Shown: positions 20,583 to 34,890, numbered from the stretch's first letter. The stretch: 64,000 nucleotides of DNA from Thamnaconus septentrionalis (GCA_009823395.1 CM020519.1:13884001-13948000), one strand, 5' to 3'. A program made the numbers and translations. Notes: generated by a model from the letters alone, not told the origin.

Positions 20583-22486
20583 GTATGTATTTTCTTTTTT
20601 CATTGTGACCTTTCCTTTGTTGTCGACACAAGTGAATTTTGACATTCTTTATACGACGATGCGCACTCGCGTTTGCCGCGTTACACTGCCGAAGCCGGTT
20701 GTCACCTGCACACCTGAGTTCCATCAACGTTGATTTGCGCCGCCGGTGCAGCTTCATCTATGAACTCATTTTCTAGTTTCCTTGTAGTCAGGTCTCTTTC
20801 TTCCCTCTGGAATTATTGTTGGAAATGTAAAACTTTAAAATGATCTTTTTGACAGTGTGAATCCTGTCTGGTGCCCAACTTTCATTTTTTCCCCTATGTT
20901 TAGAGAGGCATGCACGACAACACACAATAAGAGAGATTGGCCCATATCTTAAATTAGTTGAGGCTGAACAACAGTAAATATAAATGTCACAACATTAAAC
21001 ATAGCTGTAAATCTTTTAAATAACCATCAGTGTTGTAGCTGTGTCAGATAAGCGATGTAGAACCTTCTATAGTATCATGTGATTCGCCAAGCTGGTGTTG
21101 TCACTTTGCATGTGTTTGTGTTGTGTCGATTTCTGCTGCTTTGTTGGAACCCCAACCTTAAAAATTGAAAATTATCACGGAAACTCGACAATGTGGCACC
21201 ACGCATATGCAGAACTAAGGCGTCGCACTTTTCGATAGGTGATGAATGTCAACAGAACACCGGCGCTAATACGTGGAAAAGCGGAATGACCGAGCGGTTT
21301 GGAATTTTATTTTTATTTTTTATTTTTTTCCATGAACCCTTTCCTCCCCTAGCGCACTGGTATCCAGGCGAGCTAACGGCCCTTTCCCTTTTACAAAACA
21401 AGCAATAATTTTGATCCCTCTCATTACCCCTGCCTATGAAACTGCCGCAGAGGTTCACCGAAACCTGCCGTTTCCGTCCCATTTCCCTCCAACCAAACGC
21501 GGCAGCAGCTGTGTTAATCAGTGGCAACAGCTGCCGCCGCGTTTGGTTGACAAGCTCCTCTGAGACTGCAGAAGTGCATCCCCCCTGCCCCCCAAAAATG
21601 AAAAAAAAATTGAGCAGGTTTGTTTGGGTTCAAATTAATTCAGGTATAAAAGCAACCAATAGAGAAAAAACAAATGGCAAAAAAAAACATCTTCCGCAGT
21701 CGAATATGGCCCACAAATCAATTAAAAGAAACCCCTTAAAAAGTGATTGTTGCTCTGCTCACATTCATCAACGAACAGAATTAGTCAATGAATTTTGATT
21801 TTGTTCCCAATAGAACATGAGCTCAAAAATAAAATTCCATAAGGCTGTTAACATCGCTTTCTTTCTTTTCTTTTCTTTTTTTTTTTATTATCATTGCTGC
21901 TGAAAGGTGGCATTTTGAGGGAAGCAGTGAAAGTGAACCAAGGATGCTGCTTCCCCCCTGAGACTATTTTAGATGTATTGATTTTGTAGCGGGGAAGTGA
22001 AGAATAACCGTCCCCTGGCAGTCGGCCTCAATGACACTCATGATGCTAAAGAGTGATGTCCTTTAGAGGGAGCCCGGGCCCACAAAACATTCTTTTCTCT
22101 CTCTCTCTCTCTACATTAACCTCAGTGAAATGAGAAATACTGGCAGCGCCGGCGTTGAAGAGGGAATGGGGAAGCGTCCCCCTTCCATGATTTCTCCCCG
22201 ACGTAACTGGGCTAAATTAGATCTTTCATCATACCCTGACATTTTGTACACAGCATACGCTTCTTCCAGAACAAGCCGCAGCATGCGAAGGTAATTAAGT
22301 GTTGAATTAATGATGAAACTGAGCAGACTTCGCTGTGTGTGAGGTCTGCTCAGTCTGTGGAACAAAGGAACACCTTGCTCCCATAAAATGACTCGCAGCT
22401 CCGAGCGAATGTCGTTGCTCTCCGCATCCTCCAAATTCTCGGCAGGTGTTTTCAAATATAAACTTGCTCACTGTATTCATGCTGTC

Positions 22487-22625
22487 GACCATCCATTCTC
22501 TACTGCCGCAGCTACTGGGTTACCAAACCCTAACCCTAACCTGTCCTGGGGTGAAGGCGGGGGAATGTACATCATACACTTGCTGCCAAATTATCACTGG
22601 GTCAAATTCACAGGCACAGACAATT
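22487..22625 (-). mobile_element. Degraded SINE-like tail fragment
   Basis: Read on the minus strand, it has CCCCGCCTTCACCCC and ends near GCGGCAGTAGAGAATGGATGG, as in the 3' part of the common teleost tRNA-like dispersed repeat present at 40,787-41,120. A two-to-three-unit CCCTAA stretch lies inside. Confidence 0.5.
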
Positions 22626-24309
22626 AGACAAAAACAGAAAAGCGAAACTTTCACCTTCACTTTACATGCTGTTCATTTAGCATTAAGTATAGCTGCAACA
22701 AGCGCCGGAGAAAATTTGGTGTCAGGCTCTGTCTCGATCTATTCAATGCCCTGAAAATAATCTGCTTGACATACATTACAGGAGCGATGGCAATAGCAGA
22801 CCCCCGCAGGAGATCATAGAAGCAGAGCCTACTGGTGGTAGGTGGGTAGAAGGTGGGATTGCAAGAGAAAAAGAAAAATAGGGAGCAATGTAGCGGTTAG
22901 CAGAGTAGCAGAGCGGTGTGGCAGTAGCATTGCCAGGAATGACCAAAGAAGTTGGGAGTGTTTAAATAGCCCACTGTATTAGGTGTGGAGAGCATGAGGC
23001 CAATCAGCTGATCCGTCACATGACACACGCAGAATTGAGTTGTCTGCCTGAACTAGCTCCGCAAGCTAGCTTTGCATCGTTATTGTCAGATAGGATGTTT
23101 AATGATGATTTATTCATGCTAATAATCTCTTGCGAGACTGAGGCTTGAGGCAAAAAAGAAAAAAATGCAATTCTTTCGGTTGAATGTGATTTTGTTTCGA
23201 CAAGCCAAGAGGTTGAAAACAGGTGGGGAAAATTAATGGGAGAAAAAATATATATATTTCTAAGATGAAGGCCCCCAGTCACACATCACACTCGGTCAAT
23301 GATATCCTGCCGCTCAGTCAATCAGTGTTGATTTGCCCTCTAACCAGCTTGAGTGATTCTGTTCCTAAACTAAGCCTTTGTGGATTACAGCTGAAGGTAT
23401 CTGGACACGAAATGCTGACTGTATACTACAACTTGTCTGCTGAAATGAATCACTTCACCACCTGGGAGCTTTATCCCTTTATTGATTGACCTGCAAGCAT
23501 ATTGTTTTAACCTTATAAAATATACTATTGCTAAATGCATCAGACTAGCTAGGGTGACTAGCTAGTCTTGCCCGCTGGGTTGTTGACGTTCACGAGCGGG
23601 TTTTCCACTCTTCTCCAAGGGTTTGAAGAGTTATTGACCCCCAACAAACATTTGTAGCTGTGTGTGAGTGTGTGTTTGCAGCGTGTGTGCTCTTCTGCTC
23701 GGGTTTTGCCGCAACCCTCATTTTGAGATATGGATCCCGCACAAATGCTGGGGCAAAGTGGAGGCTCTGGGAAATAAAGTTTAACAACAAGTTCAATCAA
23801 CTGTATAAAGAGGGCATTGATTTACTTTGCTGCATCCTGTATTACATTCTCGGTTAAACAATTAGATTTGTGTGGGGTGTAAATATTTATGGTATCCACC
23901 ACAAGAAACAAGATTGATTTCTCAAATATGTTTTAGCTTTTCTAGTCTTTTCTGAACCAATATGCCTGTGTCTTTGTTTTGTTTACTTTTCCATAAACTT
24001 GGTGTATTTTTGGGATAAACATACTGAATATTATCAGAGTGTAAATTAGTAGTGTATTCATTTTAATCTTTGTCAATAATTCTAACAAGTTACAAATGCA
24101 TTGCTGTTCATTTTGAAGGAAAAAAAGATCTGATGATGGCAATCGCCATCGTCCCTTATTGGCGGATTCAGCACATTAGCTAGGCCTACATATTTAATAT
24201 CAGATTTGACTGTATTTTGCCTTGACAAGAATTTACATTATTTGGCCTTTTTCCCCTCAGTTGTGCGTGCTGATGGCATCAGCACCCCTACAGCAGCGTC
24301 ACTCATCTC

Positions 24310-24465
24310 CAGTGTTGTTGGGATGAATCCATAAAAGTAATGCAACTACTGATTACTCCTTAATAAAGTAATCTAATTACTTCTTTAACTACTTTCTTTC
24401 ATAAGTAGTCAATTACTAATAACTTTCGTTAAAAAAGATAAAGTAACAGTATAGCTCAGTGCTTT
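24310..24465. repeat. Degenerate dispersed repeat (GTAATC/GATTAC-rich)
   Basis: Repeated GATTACT, AATTACT and AGTAATC words with GATAAAGTAAC near the end resemble the common fish repeat built from 'agtaatcagattact'-type motifs. The ends are not clear. Confidence 0.45.
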
Positions 24466-26401
24466 GAATGAACTTTATTGAAGCGCAATCTTTGCAATTC
24501 CAAACATTGTATGACAGCCTGATTTGTTGTTGCTTTTGATTTATTCAAGGATGGTTAAAATTCAGTTTCAACCTTTGATATGTCTTCCAAGTTCAAGCAA
24601 CACTGCATGTGTTAAATTTTAGAATTTCAGAATATAAAATTATTTTAACAACTTCTTACAGCTTCCTAATACGAGTAGATGTCAGGGTTGGAGGGAAAAT
24701 GAGTAATGCATCTTCTTTGAAATAAATGGATCTTAATTCGGCTTGCACTTAGATGATGGCGTTGATTTGAAGATATTTTCGTGTTTCTTTTAAACATGAT
24801 TTCTTTAATATTGCGGAAGTTCTAACGTGCGTCACATGCCAGGATCGCGATGGCAGTTGAATTGCACCGGACTTGTTGACTGCCTGTCAACAGTTGTGTT
24901 CAGTTGCCGACACTGTGACTGTTGCAAACAATTCATTCTTTAGTTGACATTCATCCACCCCTTGACGTCCCAAATAGAAGAAATGAATGTGAACACCAAA
25001 ACATACATGAGTTCGGATCCAATAAGACAAATAGTTACAAACCCAGGTGTTACAGCAGGGAAAGTATAAATAGAAATCAAACCTGCTTGCGTCACCCTGG
25101 CCATTACGGCTATGTCAGGTACCGCCTGCAGCTGCCAGTCCAGCTGGTTGGAATTTTTTATTTCGCTTCAGTTTATGCTAGATGGAGGGATGTCACCTTA
25201 AATTCAACTTGGTGGATTCATGTTTCATGGAGGAACTTCACATGAACTCCCTACTGGGAGTTTCTGTTTATGTCCGCTGGTAAAATACTGGAAGATAAAA
25301 CTGGAAATCTGCACCGCATTTAATTTACTGCGGTGGTTTGTCTCTCAGAACTCAAGTTTTTAAACAGAAAGTTGTTGTTTTTTTTGAAAACTTTAGCTGG
25401 TGACCTCTCTTGGGGAAAAAGGCAGTGAAGAAGACGTGACTTAAAGACCCAGCAGCCGATGGGGTTAAACTGGAGTCAGTACACCATCATTTGCAGAGCA
25501 GATGGCGAGCCAGGTTTTAATCTTTATGAAAACACGCCATGCCGTTCCGACTGAGGAAGGCCTCGCCATAGCTGTAATCACCATCACATGCTCTCTTTTT
25601 CACATCATGCCCAAGAACGACTGATGACAGAAAGACAGATGTTGTCATTGTATTGCAGTAGTTCAATAGGGACGTTAAATTTGTGTGTTTATCTCATGGC
25701 GATTTCAGGGTAAAATTGTCATGATTTAGGAATAAGTGTTGGTATTTTTTCTTCTTGTGTGCTGAATGTATTTTAGTTGGGAATATTTCTCTGTAAAAAT
25801 GTCTGATTGTTGTTTTGTGGGCTAAAACATCCAGAATGTCTCTCCTTGTTTTACAATAAAAGAATTCAAACTCGCTGTAAAAGGCAAATTAAACAACCAC
25901 AAATTTTAAGTGCCAACATACAAAGCACAGCAAACGGCAAAATACGGACACAGTTTCTGTCACCTCATCAACACCCAGAGTTCTTTCAACATCTAATTAT
26001 TATTCCAGGATAGAAGAGAAAGATAAATTATTTCAATCACCCCCCCAACTTATGGCCGTTAAACCTGTGTATATATCCATCAAGAATTTTGCCAACTGAA
26101 ATAACAAATACCAAATAGCAGAAACATGTCACTAAAGAAACCCTATCGCAAAATGGTTTTGCACTCGCATGAGACGGTGGATAAGATGGTTTAGAAGAAA
26201 TATTAATTTAAAAAGTTATGGTCTTCAGTACAGTGGCAATACATCGTTTTCACCGCTAGAGGGCACAGCTGAGCACAGAGGCTTTAAGCAGGTCATCTGA
26301 AATTTTGGGTCGACTCTGAAAGTCCATCGCCTCCAAAAATCCCATATGTGACAGCTCCCGCGCAGTAAGAGCTTTCTATAGTTTTCACCACATTCAGATA
26401 C

Positions 26402-26402
<1 letters not shown>

Positions 26403-26441
<39 letters not shown>

Positions 26442-26470
26442 TTATTATTAATAATAATAATAATAATAAT
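26403..26470. repeat. (ATT)n/(AAT)n inverted microsatellite
   Basis: An ATT run turns into an AAT run at about 26,450, giving a self-complementary tract that could fold into a hairpin. Confidence 0.9.
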
Positions 26471-26969
26471 TAAACTTAGAACGTCCATCAAAACGACTGT
26501 ACCACTGTATAATGACAATAAGACTGGATGTGCTTATTGTCATTTTGTAATGTATTTCAGTTGTCTTTTCTTTTCTTATTAGCAACGTGCAACTTCAAAC
26601 CCCTTAATGGAACAGAGTCTTGATAGAAACATTCTGGAACTTACCCAAATATTTCAAAATGATTGACATATTGATTTTAGGCAAATGTTTCTATGTATAT
26701 TTTATTTATTTTTGTTTGCACATTTGAGCCTTGTGGTTGTTGATCAAGAATCAAAGTCATAATTGAATTAATGTAAAATGAGAAAGCTAACAATATATTA
26801 TTGATGAGCGTGAGCGAGTTAATCGAATTACGTCCTTCAATATTAGTAAGAAACCCTGCAATTCTCTTTATTTTGAACTTATCTGGGTTTTGTTTTGTTT
26901 TTGTTTTTTTTTTTTTTTTTTGGGGGGGGGGGCCGGTAGTTATTTTTTCCACGCAAATTATTCAACTCT

Positions 26970-27407
26970 TCTGACGTGACGTCTGTCACTGAACGTCACA
27001 AGTTCACGTCGAGTCTCGCTCAAAACGCCCGTCGACCGTTTGCCGCGTTTGCGGCTCTCTCCCAACCTTTCCGACGGCACTTGAACGCGGCACTGCTCCC
27101 ATCCTACGTGAATGCAGCACAAACTGTTGAGGTGATCCATGGCAACAGAGGAGCAGCAACCAACCGCTGAGCCTGTCCACCTCACTCAACACTCTCTCAA
27201 ACACATACCTTCAGACTCTGCGCTCGCGCTTACCGCGGCTGGAATGCTCCGGGGAGGAAATCGCTCGTAACGACTTCCGTTGATAAATTTCGTTATCAAG
27301 GTGACCGGGCGGGAGGCAGGCAGCCGAGCCGAGTGGCCGAGAGCCGCCGCTACATCAGGGCCAGGTGACAGCAGAGCGCACCGTGTCTCGGACCGCTGGA
27401 ACGGCTT

Positions 27408-27440
<33 letters not shown>

Positions 27441-27715
27441 ACCGACAGGATGCTAATAGCTAACCTCTCCGGGGCTTGAAAGAATAAGTCGCGCCCATTT
27501 TTTTTGGTGTTATATTATCCGAACCTTCGCAAAAATGAAACAAAATTTTAATACTTTGTGGTCTAATAGGGGCTTTATTGTTTGAAAAAAAAAAATTCCT
27601 GGGAGAGGAAAAAAAAAATCGTACACTGCCCCGACCTCTCTCACTGGAAGCGTCCGGTTGAATAAAAAACAGCCCCTTTTTATCTCTTATAAGCATCTGA
27701 AGCATCGCTGTGAAG
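26970..27715 (+). promoter_or_regulatory. CpG-rich promoter region of fam184a
   Basis: CpG density rises sharply here and stays high to about 28,560. A cluster of CRE-like sites lies at the start (TGACGT at 26,972, TGACGTC at 26,977-26,983, CGTCA at 26,994). A near-match to an RFX X-box, GTGATCCATGGCAAC, is at 27,132-27,146. A T run of about 29 bases is at 27,410-27,438. No TATA box is evident, as usual for CpG promoters. The exact start site cannot be read from sequence. Confidence 0.65.
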
Positions 27716-27880
27716 ATGGCGACGGGGTCTGGATGGCAGCAGCAGTATTACTGCCCTCCCGGTCAGGGGAAATTTACTTCTTCCTCGGCAACCAGCGTGC
27801 CCTTTCAGTCCGGCATCGCCATGGAATATACGCAAGACCTGCACCTGAAGATGAGTAAGAAGATAGCACAGCTAACAAAG
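27716..27880 (+). CDS. fam184a: fam184a first coding exon
   Basis: Fifty-five codons start at an ATG in good context (GAAGATGG). The N-terminus MATGSGWQQQYY and the end EYTQDLHLKMSKKIAQLTK match the start of vertebrate FAM184A, whose first coding exon ends at the same LTK. A strong donor GTGAGT follows at 27,881 in phase 0. FAM184A is a long coiled-coil protein of poorly known function; this exon encodes its short N-terminal segment before the coiled coils. The frame stays open for about 120 codons into the intron, but that tail has no family similarity. No second exon is seen in the window. Confidence 0.85.
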
Positions 27881-30800
27881 GTGAGTACCCTGAACTCCGG
27901 GGCCTGTCTCCCTGCCTGTCTCCCCTCTCACTCTCGCCGAGCAGCGCGAACCGAACCTCTGGCTTCAGACCCCCGCGCTCGTCCCGTTGCGTCCCTGCGC
28001 GAGAAGTCCCGCCGGACTCCCTTCGCAATTCGACCAGTTTTTGACATTTTAGCGCCGTTTTCGACACTCTCAGTGTACCGTAAATATATTTTACGGTCTA
28101 TCAAATTTAAAGCACATTTCGTCGTTATCGGCGTCATTTTGAAGGAAAAATACGCTTGTTTTGGTCGATGTGAAGGCGAATTGTTGTTGGCTTGGAAAAG
28201 CGGGGTGTTTTTTGACAGGAAAGACGAACTCAACAACGTAAGCTGAATTAAAAAATAAACCTGCTATTTGTTTCCCTCCCTCATTATCTCGAGAGCAAGG
28301 CTCGAGTTGTCGGCAAAGAGCCGCGGAGCCTTGGGGGGATATGAAAATAAGTGTCGAAGGGAAATCTGTTTCCTCACTGGAGTGAAAGTATACGCACGGG
28401 GAGGCGCGAGCCGCCCCGAAGGCGCGAGCCGCTCCGTTTCACCGCCGCATCCATCAATAGCGGGTCATTAGCCGAGACATTAATTAGATCAGTCATTAAT
28501 CACCTCTTGCAACGCCGTCTGCGTGCAGGCATTTCTGCTTTGCTCGTCTCGCGTTAGCGTTCGTTTCCAGGGGGCCCTATAAATAATTATGCCGTTAAAT
28601 AAGACACTTCCACCCAAACTTTGATCAACCCGTAATGACAAGCCGGACTTGAAAAGGTAGACGCAGCTCTGAAATTAAGACGCAGACTTGGCAAGGCATT
28701 TCGAACGTGCTGCTACACCTTAAGTGTTTTTCCCCCTCTCGTTTGTTTCGTTCGCTGTATAATTTCTCTTCCAGGCCACGCGTGAGGTGAATAAAAACAG
28801 GTCAGCCTTTGATGTGCGTCCCACTTCAGCATTTATTTACGCATGAGTTTCTCCTTAGTTCTGTGAAAATATAAGTGTTTTACGTGATAAACAAAATAAA
28901 GATTAAGTAATTTATTAATAGGAATTAGTCCTTGGCAAACCTTAGCTGCCCCCCCCAAGTGACAGGGGTGCTGGTGTTCCTGCGCCAACAGTCCCCGTGG
29001 GCTTTCAAGGGCATTTCAAATGCAGTTTCGCCCTGAGGAGCAGCGCTTTCATCTTTCACTTACCAAAATGACAGGGTTTTTCTTCTAACTCCCCCCCCCA
29101 CACACACACACGGTCAGTCAGGGTCAAAGTCTGTTTGTTGCTTAAGTGTGTCATTGGCTGAAAGCTGTAGGTTTACCTTTTGAATCACATTTCCAGGTGT
29201 TTTGGTTGGTTTGTTTGTTTGTTTTACGAGCTGCCCAGAGGTTAGACACTTTCAATTTGTTGCGTTCCCGTGGGATTCACTGCAGTAACTAACATGTGAT
29301 TTGTGCCGGCAGTATTTGTCATTGTGCACAGCACCTGTATGTTGTAAATCATGGCGCGACTGATCTCTCTGAAATTTGAAAACATCTTTTTTTTTCCTGT
29401 ACAGTTCCAACAAAGGCTTTTTACCCTCTTTGTTTTAATATATTATATGATTTTACCAAAAAGAGAAGAAAGAGAAACAAAATGGCTCTGCGGGTGACGG
29501 CTCGGTGCAGTGCAGTCGCTGTTACCTTCACCACACAAGCTTTAAGAATCACTCGAGTCTTCATGTGTGGAGTTTGCTCGGCCTCTCCCCAGGTGCACAC
29601 ACACGCAGGTTAGCCAAGCTGCCAATTTAAAGTTGTTTCTAAGTGCAAATCTTTCTCTGTTTCTCCGTGTCGTCTACTGGCAACTTGCCCAACTTGCATC
29701 CAGCCTTTGGATGCTTGACCACACGTACGCGTCTGGGAAAGAGCCTGTGTAGAAAGTTGTTGATTAAGCAAGAGAACTTGGAGGCTAATAGTGCAAAGCT
29801 TCTGTCCGTCAAATGCCGAGCAATCCGCTGTGCCTCGCGTCAGTGGGGAGCCGTGACGTGCTGCGCTGTTTAACGCAACTCTTGCCAAAACCAGCTGGGA
29901 GTGGAGTGAAAACACATCCACCGAGCCGTGGGTGCCGTTTTCGTTTATTCTTTTAATAGATGAAAAATAGCTCAAGCATACCAGAGAACAAGATAAAATA
30001 AATCGAAGCAAATCCATCTTTTTAGGAGAATGACACGTGACAGAACTTTGCCTCATTATCTCTGGACGTAGCGCATTGCACATGTCATTTTTTTTGTCTA
30101 ATTTTTCTCATGTATGATTTCGTTTTTGTTTTCCGGGTTGGCTGAAAATAACATAGCACTGTCTTCAGTTGCAATATTGTTGCAAAGCTGATGTGCAAAG
30201 GGAAAATTTTCTAAAAAAAACAAACTATAAATTCCCTCACATTATGGAAGCAAACAACAGTCCTCATCAAAACAAGATAATTCCCCAATTACTCCATTAA
30301 ATTTAGTTCATATGGACCGTTGTCGCGCAGCAAAAACAACAAGGCATGCTTTATGTCAAGTCATATAATCCCCACACATTCCCACGGGCATCATGTCCGA
30401 AGCCCTGTACCTCCAGTGTCACAACAATGCAGGGGAAGAGGCCGATAGCATGCGAGCCATCTGCTCACACTGACCACTGATCCCCGTTGAGTCAGACCTG
30501 TGTTCAGGAGTGCATGGCAGCCCTGAAACTTATCGCGGTAGCTTCTGTATAATAGATTTATTTATTTTTTTCCTTCCGTCAGCCTCACTGCATCCGACTT
30601 TGGCATCTAATTTTTCATCGCATTTTCTGACTGGCCTACTTAAATCTTGCTCTCATTTGCCCGGCATGTTACTGTGATTGATCAGCTCAGTTTTTAGACC
30701 ACAGTCTATGTAATCCCTCATGCTGCCCTTCATGTATTCTGGGATGTTTCCACTGTGACTTTTCCATCTTATGATAAAGATGCTTGTCATAATAACAAGG

Positions 30801-31878
30801 GGGGGAAAAGGAAATATGCACAGACATAAGACAGAGTGTGTGACACTGATATCTTCCTTTCACCCAAACATCGGCTCTACTACTTTTCCCTTAACAAGCA
30901 CAGACCTGATAACCCAGATAGAGGGGAGGAAACTATACTGTACATGTCTGTTCCATTCAAGTTACAATTTTTTTTTTACCACCCGTCTTATGGAGGCCAA
31001 TTTAAAACAGCTGCCTCATGAAAATGGATGGTGTAGATATAAATATATTTATATATTTTTTATTATATATTGAATTCTAGCGTGTTTCACGAAGACTTTG
31101 GCATATTTATTCAGCACGTGCAGTTTATTTTCCACCATTGTCTGACAACCAAAAATGTAAACAAACACAAAAAGAACGTTGCAATGAAACAAACCAGGAC
31201 AGTAAATTATTTGCACCCGAACCTTCACCCAGGGTGGATTCACCCCACTAATTGACCACATTCATCATCAGAAACCCAACTGCAAAACATCACCACAGAA
31301 GCGCACAGCTGGACACAGCACCATGGAAAAGTAGAGTACATGTCTAACTAACAAGAGTTAGAGCCGTGCAAAATAAAATTCCTCAGTACATCCTGTAATA
31401 ATGCATTTTTTCCCCCCAGTTCCAAAAATGTCATTTAGTCACTCTTGCCATGGGGAATCCTGCTTGGGTACAGGCGATTCCACTTAGAAGGGGTACGGCA
31501 ATGCCACATGCACAGGACAGGGAATTCAATTTCTACTTTGTGAACTCTGGATGGTTAAGGGGCACTCCCAAAATATCAGTGAGTGGTTCAATATCTGTAT
31601 CTGGACGTCGGACATTACCTCGAAACATTTCTCTCTCTCCAAAATCCCATTAATTTTGGACATTACCAGAAGGTGTGCGCTAGGTGGATTGGGTAGGGTG
31701 GCCTGGCCGGAGGGTGGCAGGGAAGTATTTTGCTTTAGCTCAGAGGATATGATAATATAACTTGAAGTCAGGCTACTCAGTTTTTATGGTTTCCCTAAGA
31801 TGTTTGATATGTCTTCTTGAGAGGCAGAAATATAAATTGATTTAAGGCAAATTGAAGTTGGTGGTAGTTATTTATTTG

Positions 31879-32205
31879 TTCAGTGTGCAAAATTGGCCTG
31901 CTTTACTATTTTTTTTATATTGGTAAAAGCTCAATAAACTGCTCTTAGATTAATAAGAGCACATACTTGCAGTACAATAAAAGTTATTTGACTTTCCTAC
32001 TCTTAAAACAGTTCTTATTTATATACAAGAATATACAGCAATTGTCTTGCTCCTAGTTCCTCCCATCTTGCACTGCCATATTTTTTAAGGAAGCCAGGAA
32101 GCCCGCTTCATATTTTGGATGACTGCTCGCGTTGTCAAATAAACCACCAGCATCCACGTTTGTGTGCGCAGGCTACCGTAGTTAACTGGCAAGCTTGGGA
32201 GAGTG
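31879..32205 (-). mobile_element. TTAA-type MITE fragment
   Basis: Shares the family's ordered blocks (GGCCTGCTTTAC, CAATAAAAGTTATTTG, CACGTTTGTGTGCGCAGG, AACTGGCAAGC). One terminal repeat is missing. Confidence 0.7.
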
Positions 32206-32680
32206 CCAGCGCCAAAATTGTCAGATAAGAACATTTATGAACAGGGGCCGACATCATCTCTTAGACCCACTGGCTCAAGTAAACCCATCAATGGAATGAC
32301 CTTCATTATCAATTTCTCAATTTAGGTTTGCTTGCTCAGGTGGTGTGAATACACTTGTAACGAGTGCATTGCCACAGAGGTCACCATGGCGGAACAGAAG
32401 GCGAGATTTCACATCTTAGGAACACACCTCGATTTTGCAGAAGCATTTGGAGGGAAATAAATAATAAATGAGAAACCCAATGCAGCCATACGAAGAAGCA
32501 ACAATAGACAATTGTGTCAGTATGCCAGTTATTCAGGACACAGGTAAATATGACCGTAACAACGCAAATGAACCGTGCGAAATCCATGTGCTGAAAAATC
32601 CATGAGGCTACAACAATGACAGTCTTATCCTCTCAGTTGAAAAAATTAACTTAAGGGTAAATTTGTCTACCTTTCACGTC

Positions 32681-32707
32681 ATATATATATATATATATAT
32701 ATATATA
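32681..32707. repeat. (AT)n microsatellite
   Basis: Uninterrupted AT run of about 27 bp. Confidence 0.95.
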
Positions 32708-34866
32708 ATTGTTATATACAGTATAATAAGATCTGGTTGCATTTTTGTCAGTTTTGTTAAATTAAAAGTTGTATCTTGCAGGCTAGTGGCTGTTTTGAAC
32801 TATTTTTAAAGGTCTCTTTTGACTTTGTCTAACAGTGTTAGGACTGTTATGCAATCTTTGAAACAACTGCACAATATTAATTTACAGATCTCTAAAGGTT
32901 TGGGGGAAAAAAACAGCAAAGAAATACAGGACAAAAACTATTCAACTCAAACTAATCCTTATCAGAGGAGTCTTTAATAAAAAAAAAAATATGGGTATGG
33001 GATAGGGTAGGATAGGGTATAGTGGGTTAAAGGGAAATAGATGTCAAGGGAGGTCATTTGGATTGAACAGGTTTATTGCTCCCTTCCCTTTAACGTGATT
33101 AAAAACATCTTTCATGCAAGCCTATCTCGTCAGTACATTGTGTTCCATTTGCTTGTATAATGTTTGATTCGTTTGAAAGTAAACCTTTCCATGTTATTTT
33201 GCTTTATACACAGTTTAACTGTATTTTTACCCCAACTCATGCCCATCACTTTCAATATCACTTCAATATCACTTTCAATATCACATTTAAATGCAAGTTT
33301 TCCTACTTGTACAAATATTGGAACACCAAGTATTTATGGGCCGTTGTGTTAGTAAATCAGTCGCAATCGATTTTCGTTTCCCTTCTGGCATGGAATTTCT
33401 TTAATTATGAGGCAACACTTTGTTGTTCCAGTTATTCAAGACATCCTGACTCTTAATCCCACGAAGCAGCTTTTGAGCCTTTTGTATAGCTCTGACCCGG
33501 CAAGGATTTTTTTTACTGTCATCATTTTTTAGGAAAGTCCTATTTCATGAGTTGTACTCTCTGAGGGGTTTGCCTTATTGTTGTGCCTCTGTCAGGGAGA
33601 AGGCAATGTAGGGATTTTGCTGCTATGGCAACGGGTTTTTATATGAATTATAATTCAGGGCAGTGAGACGTAAGTGTGGTGTGCTGTGGACTTTTCTTTT
33701 TTTTCTGGGGTGAAATTTAGATTTTTGCGACCCACAGTAAATAAGACCTGAGCTTTCTGGTTATTGTCTGGGCACTTGGAAATGGAGAGCAACATGTCAT
33801 TTTGCATCATCAGGAGAATGCCTTGTAACAAACGCATTACCTAGCCGAGGGAGTGTGTATGTGTGTGTGCGTGCGCGCGCATGTGCCTGTGTGTGTTTCA
33901 GCAATGCCTCGATGTCTTTACTGTCGAAACAAATCAGAAATAGACCTTTGAGCTCTCCATCTAATTCCAGTCGAAGGGATTGAAAGAGACAAGAGATAGT
34001 GGAATAAAGTGTGTGTGTGCGTGGCGTTTCTGGGGAGGCAGTGTTACATGGTATTGCACTTCCATCTACGACAAAAATATATATTACCATCATTTTAACG
34101 CCTGCTATTTCGTTTTGCTTTAAAAACTAAATTGCCTCATTGTTTGCTCGATCACATTGACCCGTTGTGTGCTGCAGCAGGAGCTCCAGGTATGGGCTTG
34201 CCTTAAAAAACGAAAGTGGTTGAGGCCATTGACGCAAACTCAACGTTTCATATATATATTTTTTTTCAATGTAAAACCTATTAATGTCCACTGTAAGGAC
34301 TGACTCATTAATCTAATGGACGAGCATGGACGGTTATGATTAAAGTCTGAGGCAGAAGTAAAGAGGGGATTAAAGTAGCACACTGTAAAAACGCACAAAC
34401 AAAGCTTGACAACATAGAAACTGTCAAATGTGGAATATGGATTATCAGGTCTTGTCCCTTTTTCTTCAAAATAAGGGAGGCAAAACTAAACATTTTTGAA
34501 GCTCAACTCCAAATATTTTTGTAACTATTGTATTGTTATTACATATTACGAGAGAAAATTGTGCTAAATGGTATTCTTAAAGGTCAGATGCTACAGTGCA
34601 ACTTCTCATCCAAAGAGCTGTTATGGTGCTGATGCAGCAATAATCTAGTTTTTATTGTGTTACTCGTCAACCTCTGTGTTTTCTCCTTCAACAAAAACCT
34701 GTACATATTTTTTTTTTTGTAAAGGACACAAATAAATTGATATGAAAAGGATCGCCATTGTTAGCCATGTGCATCTGTATATGCTAGTAACTGAATTGGC
34801 AGGCAATACTGCTGAAAAGGCAAACATCCTGACATCACTTGGCAGCAGTCAAGCCACAGTGTGTCA

Positions 34867-34890
34867 GTGTGTGTGTGTGTGTGTGTGTGT
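34867..34890 (+). repeat. (GT)n microsatellite
   Basis: Run of about 24 bp. Confidence 0.95.

Larger units (their letters stand above)
20590..26960. other. Intergenic region upstream of fam184a
   Basis: No protein-coding exon is recognised. Visible content is a SINE tail fragment near 22.5 kb, a degenerate dispersed repeat near 24.3 kb and an ATT/AAT repeat near 26.4 kb. Candidate frames are short, low complexity or family-free. Confidence 0.55.

Noticed and set aside
22525..22545. CCCTAA repeats as an interstitial telomere
   Set aside because: Only two to three units inside a degraded SINE tail; better explained by the repeat itself.
27881..28246. Open continuation of the fam184a exon for about 120 more codons
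   Set aside because: A strong donor sits at 27,881 where the family's exon ends, and the following residues have no similarity to FAM184A.
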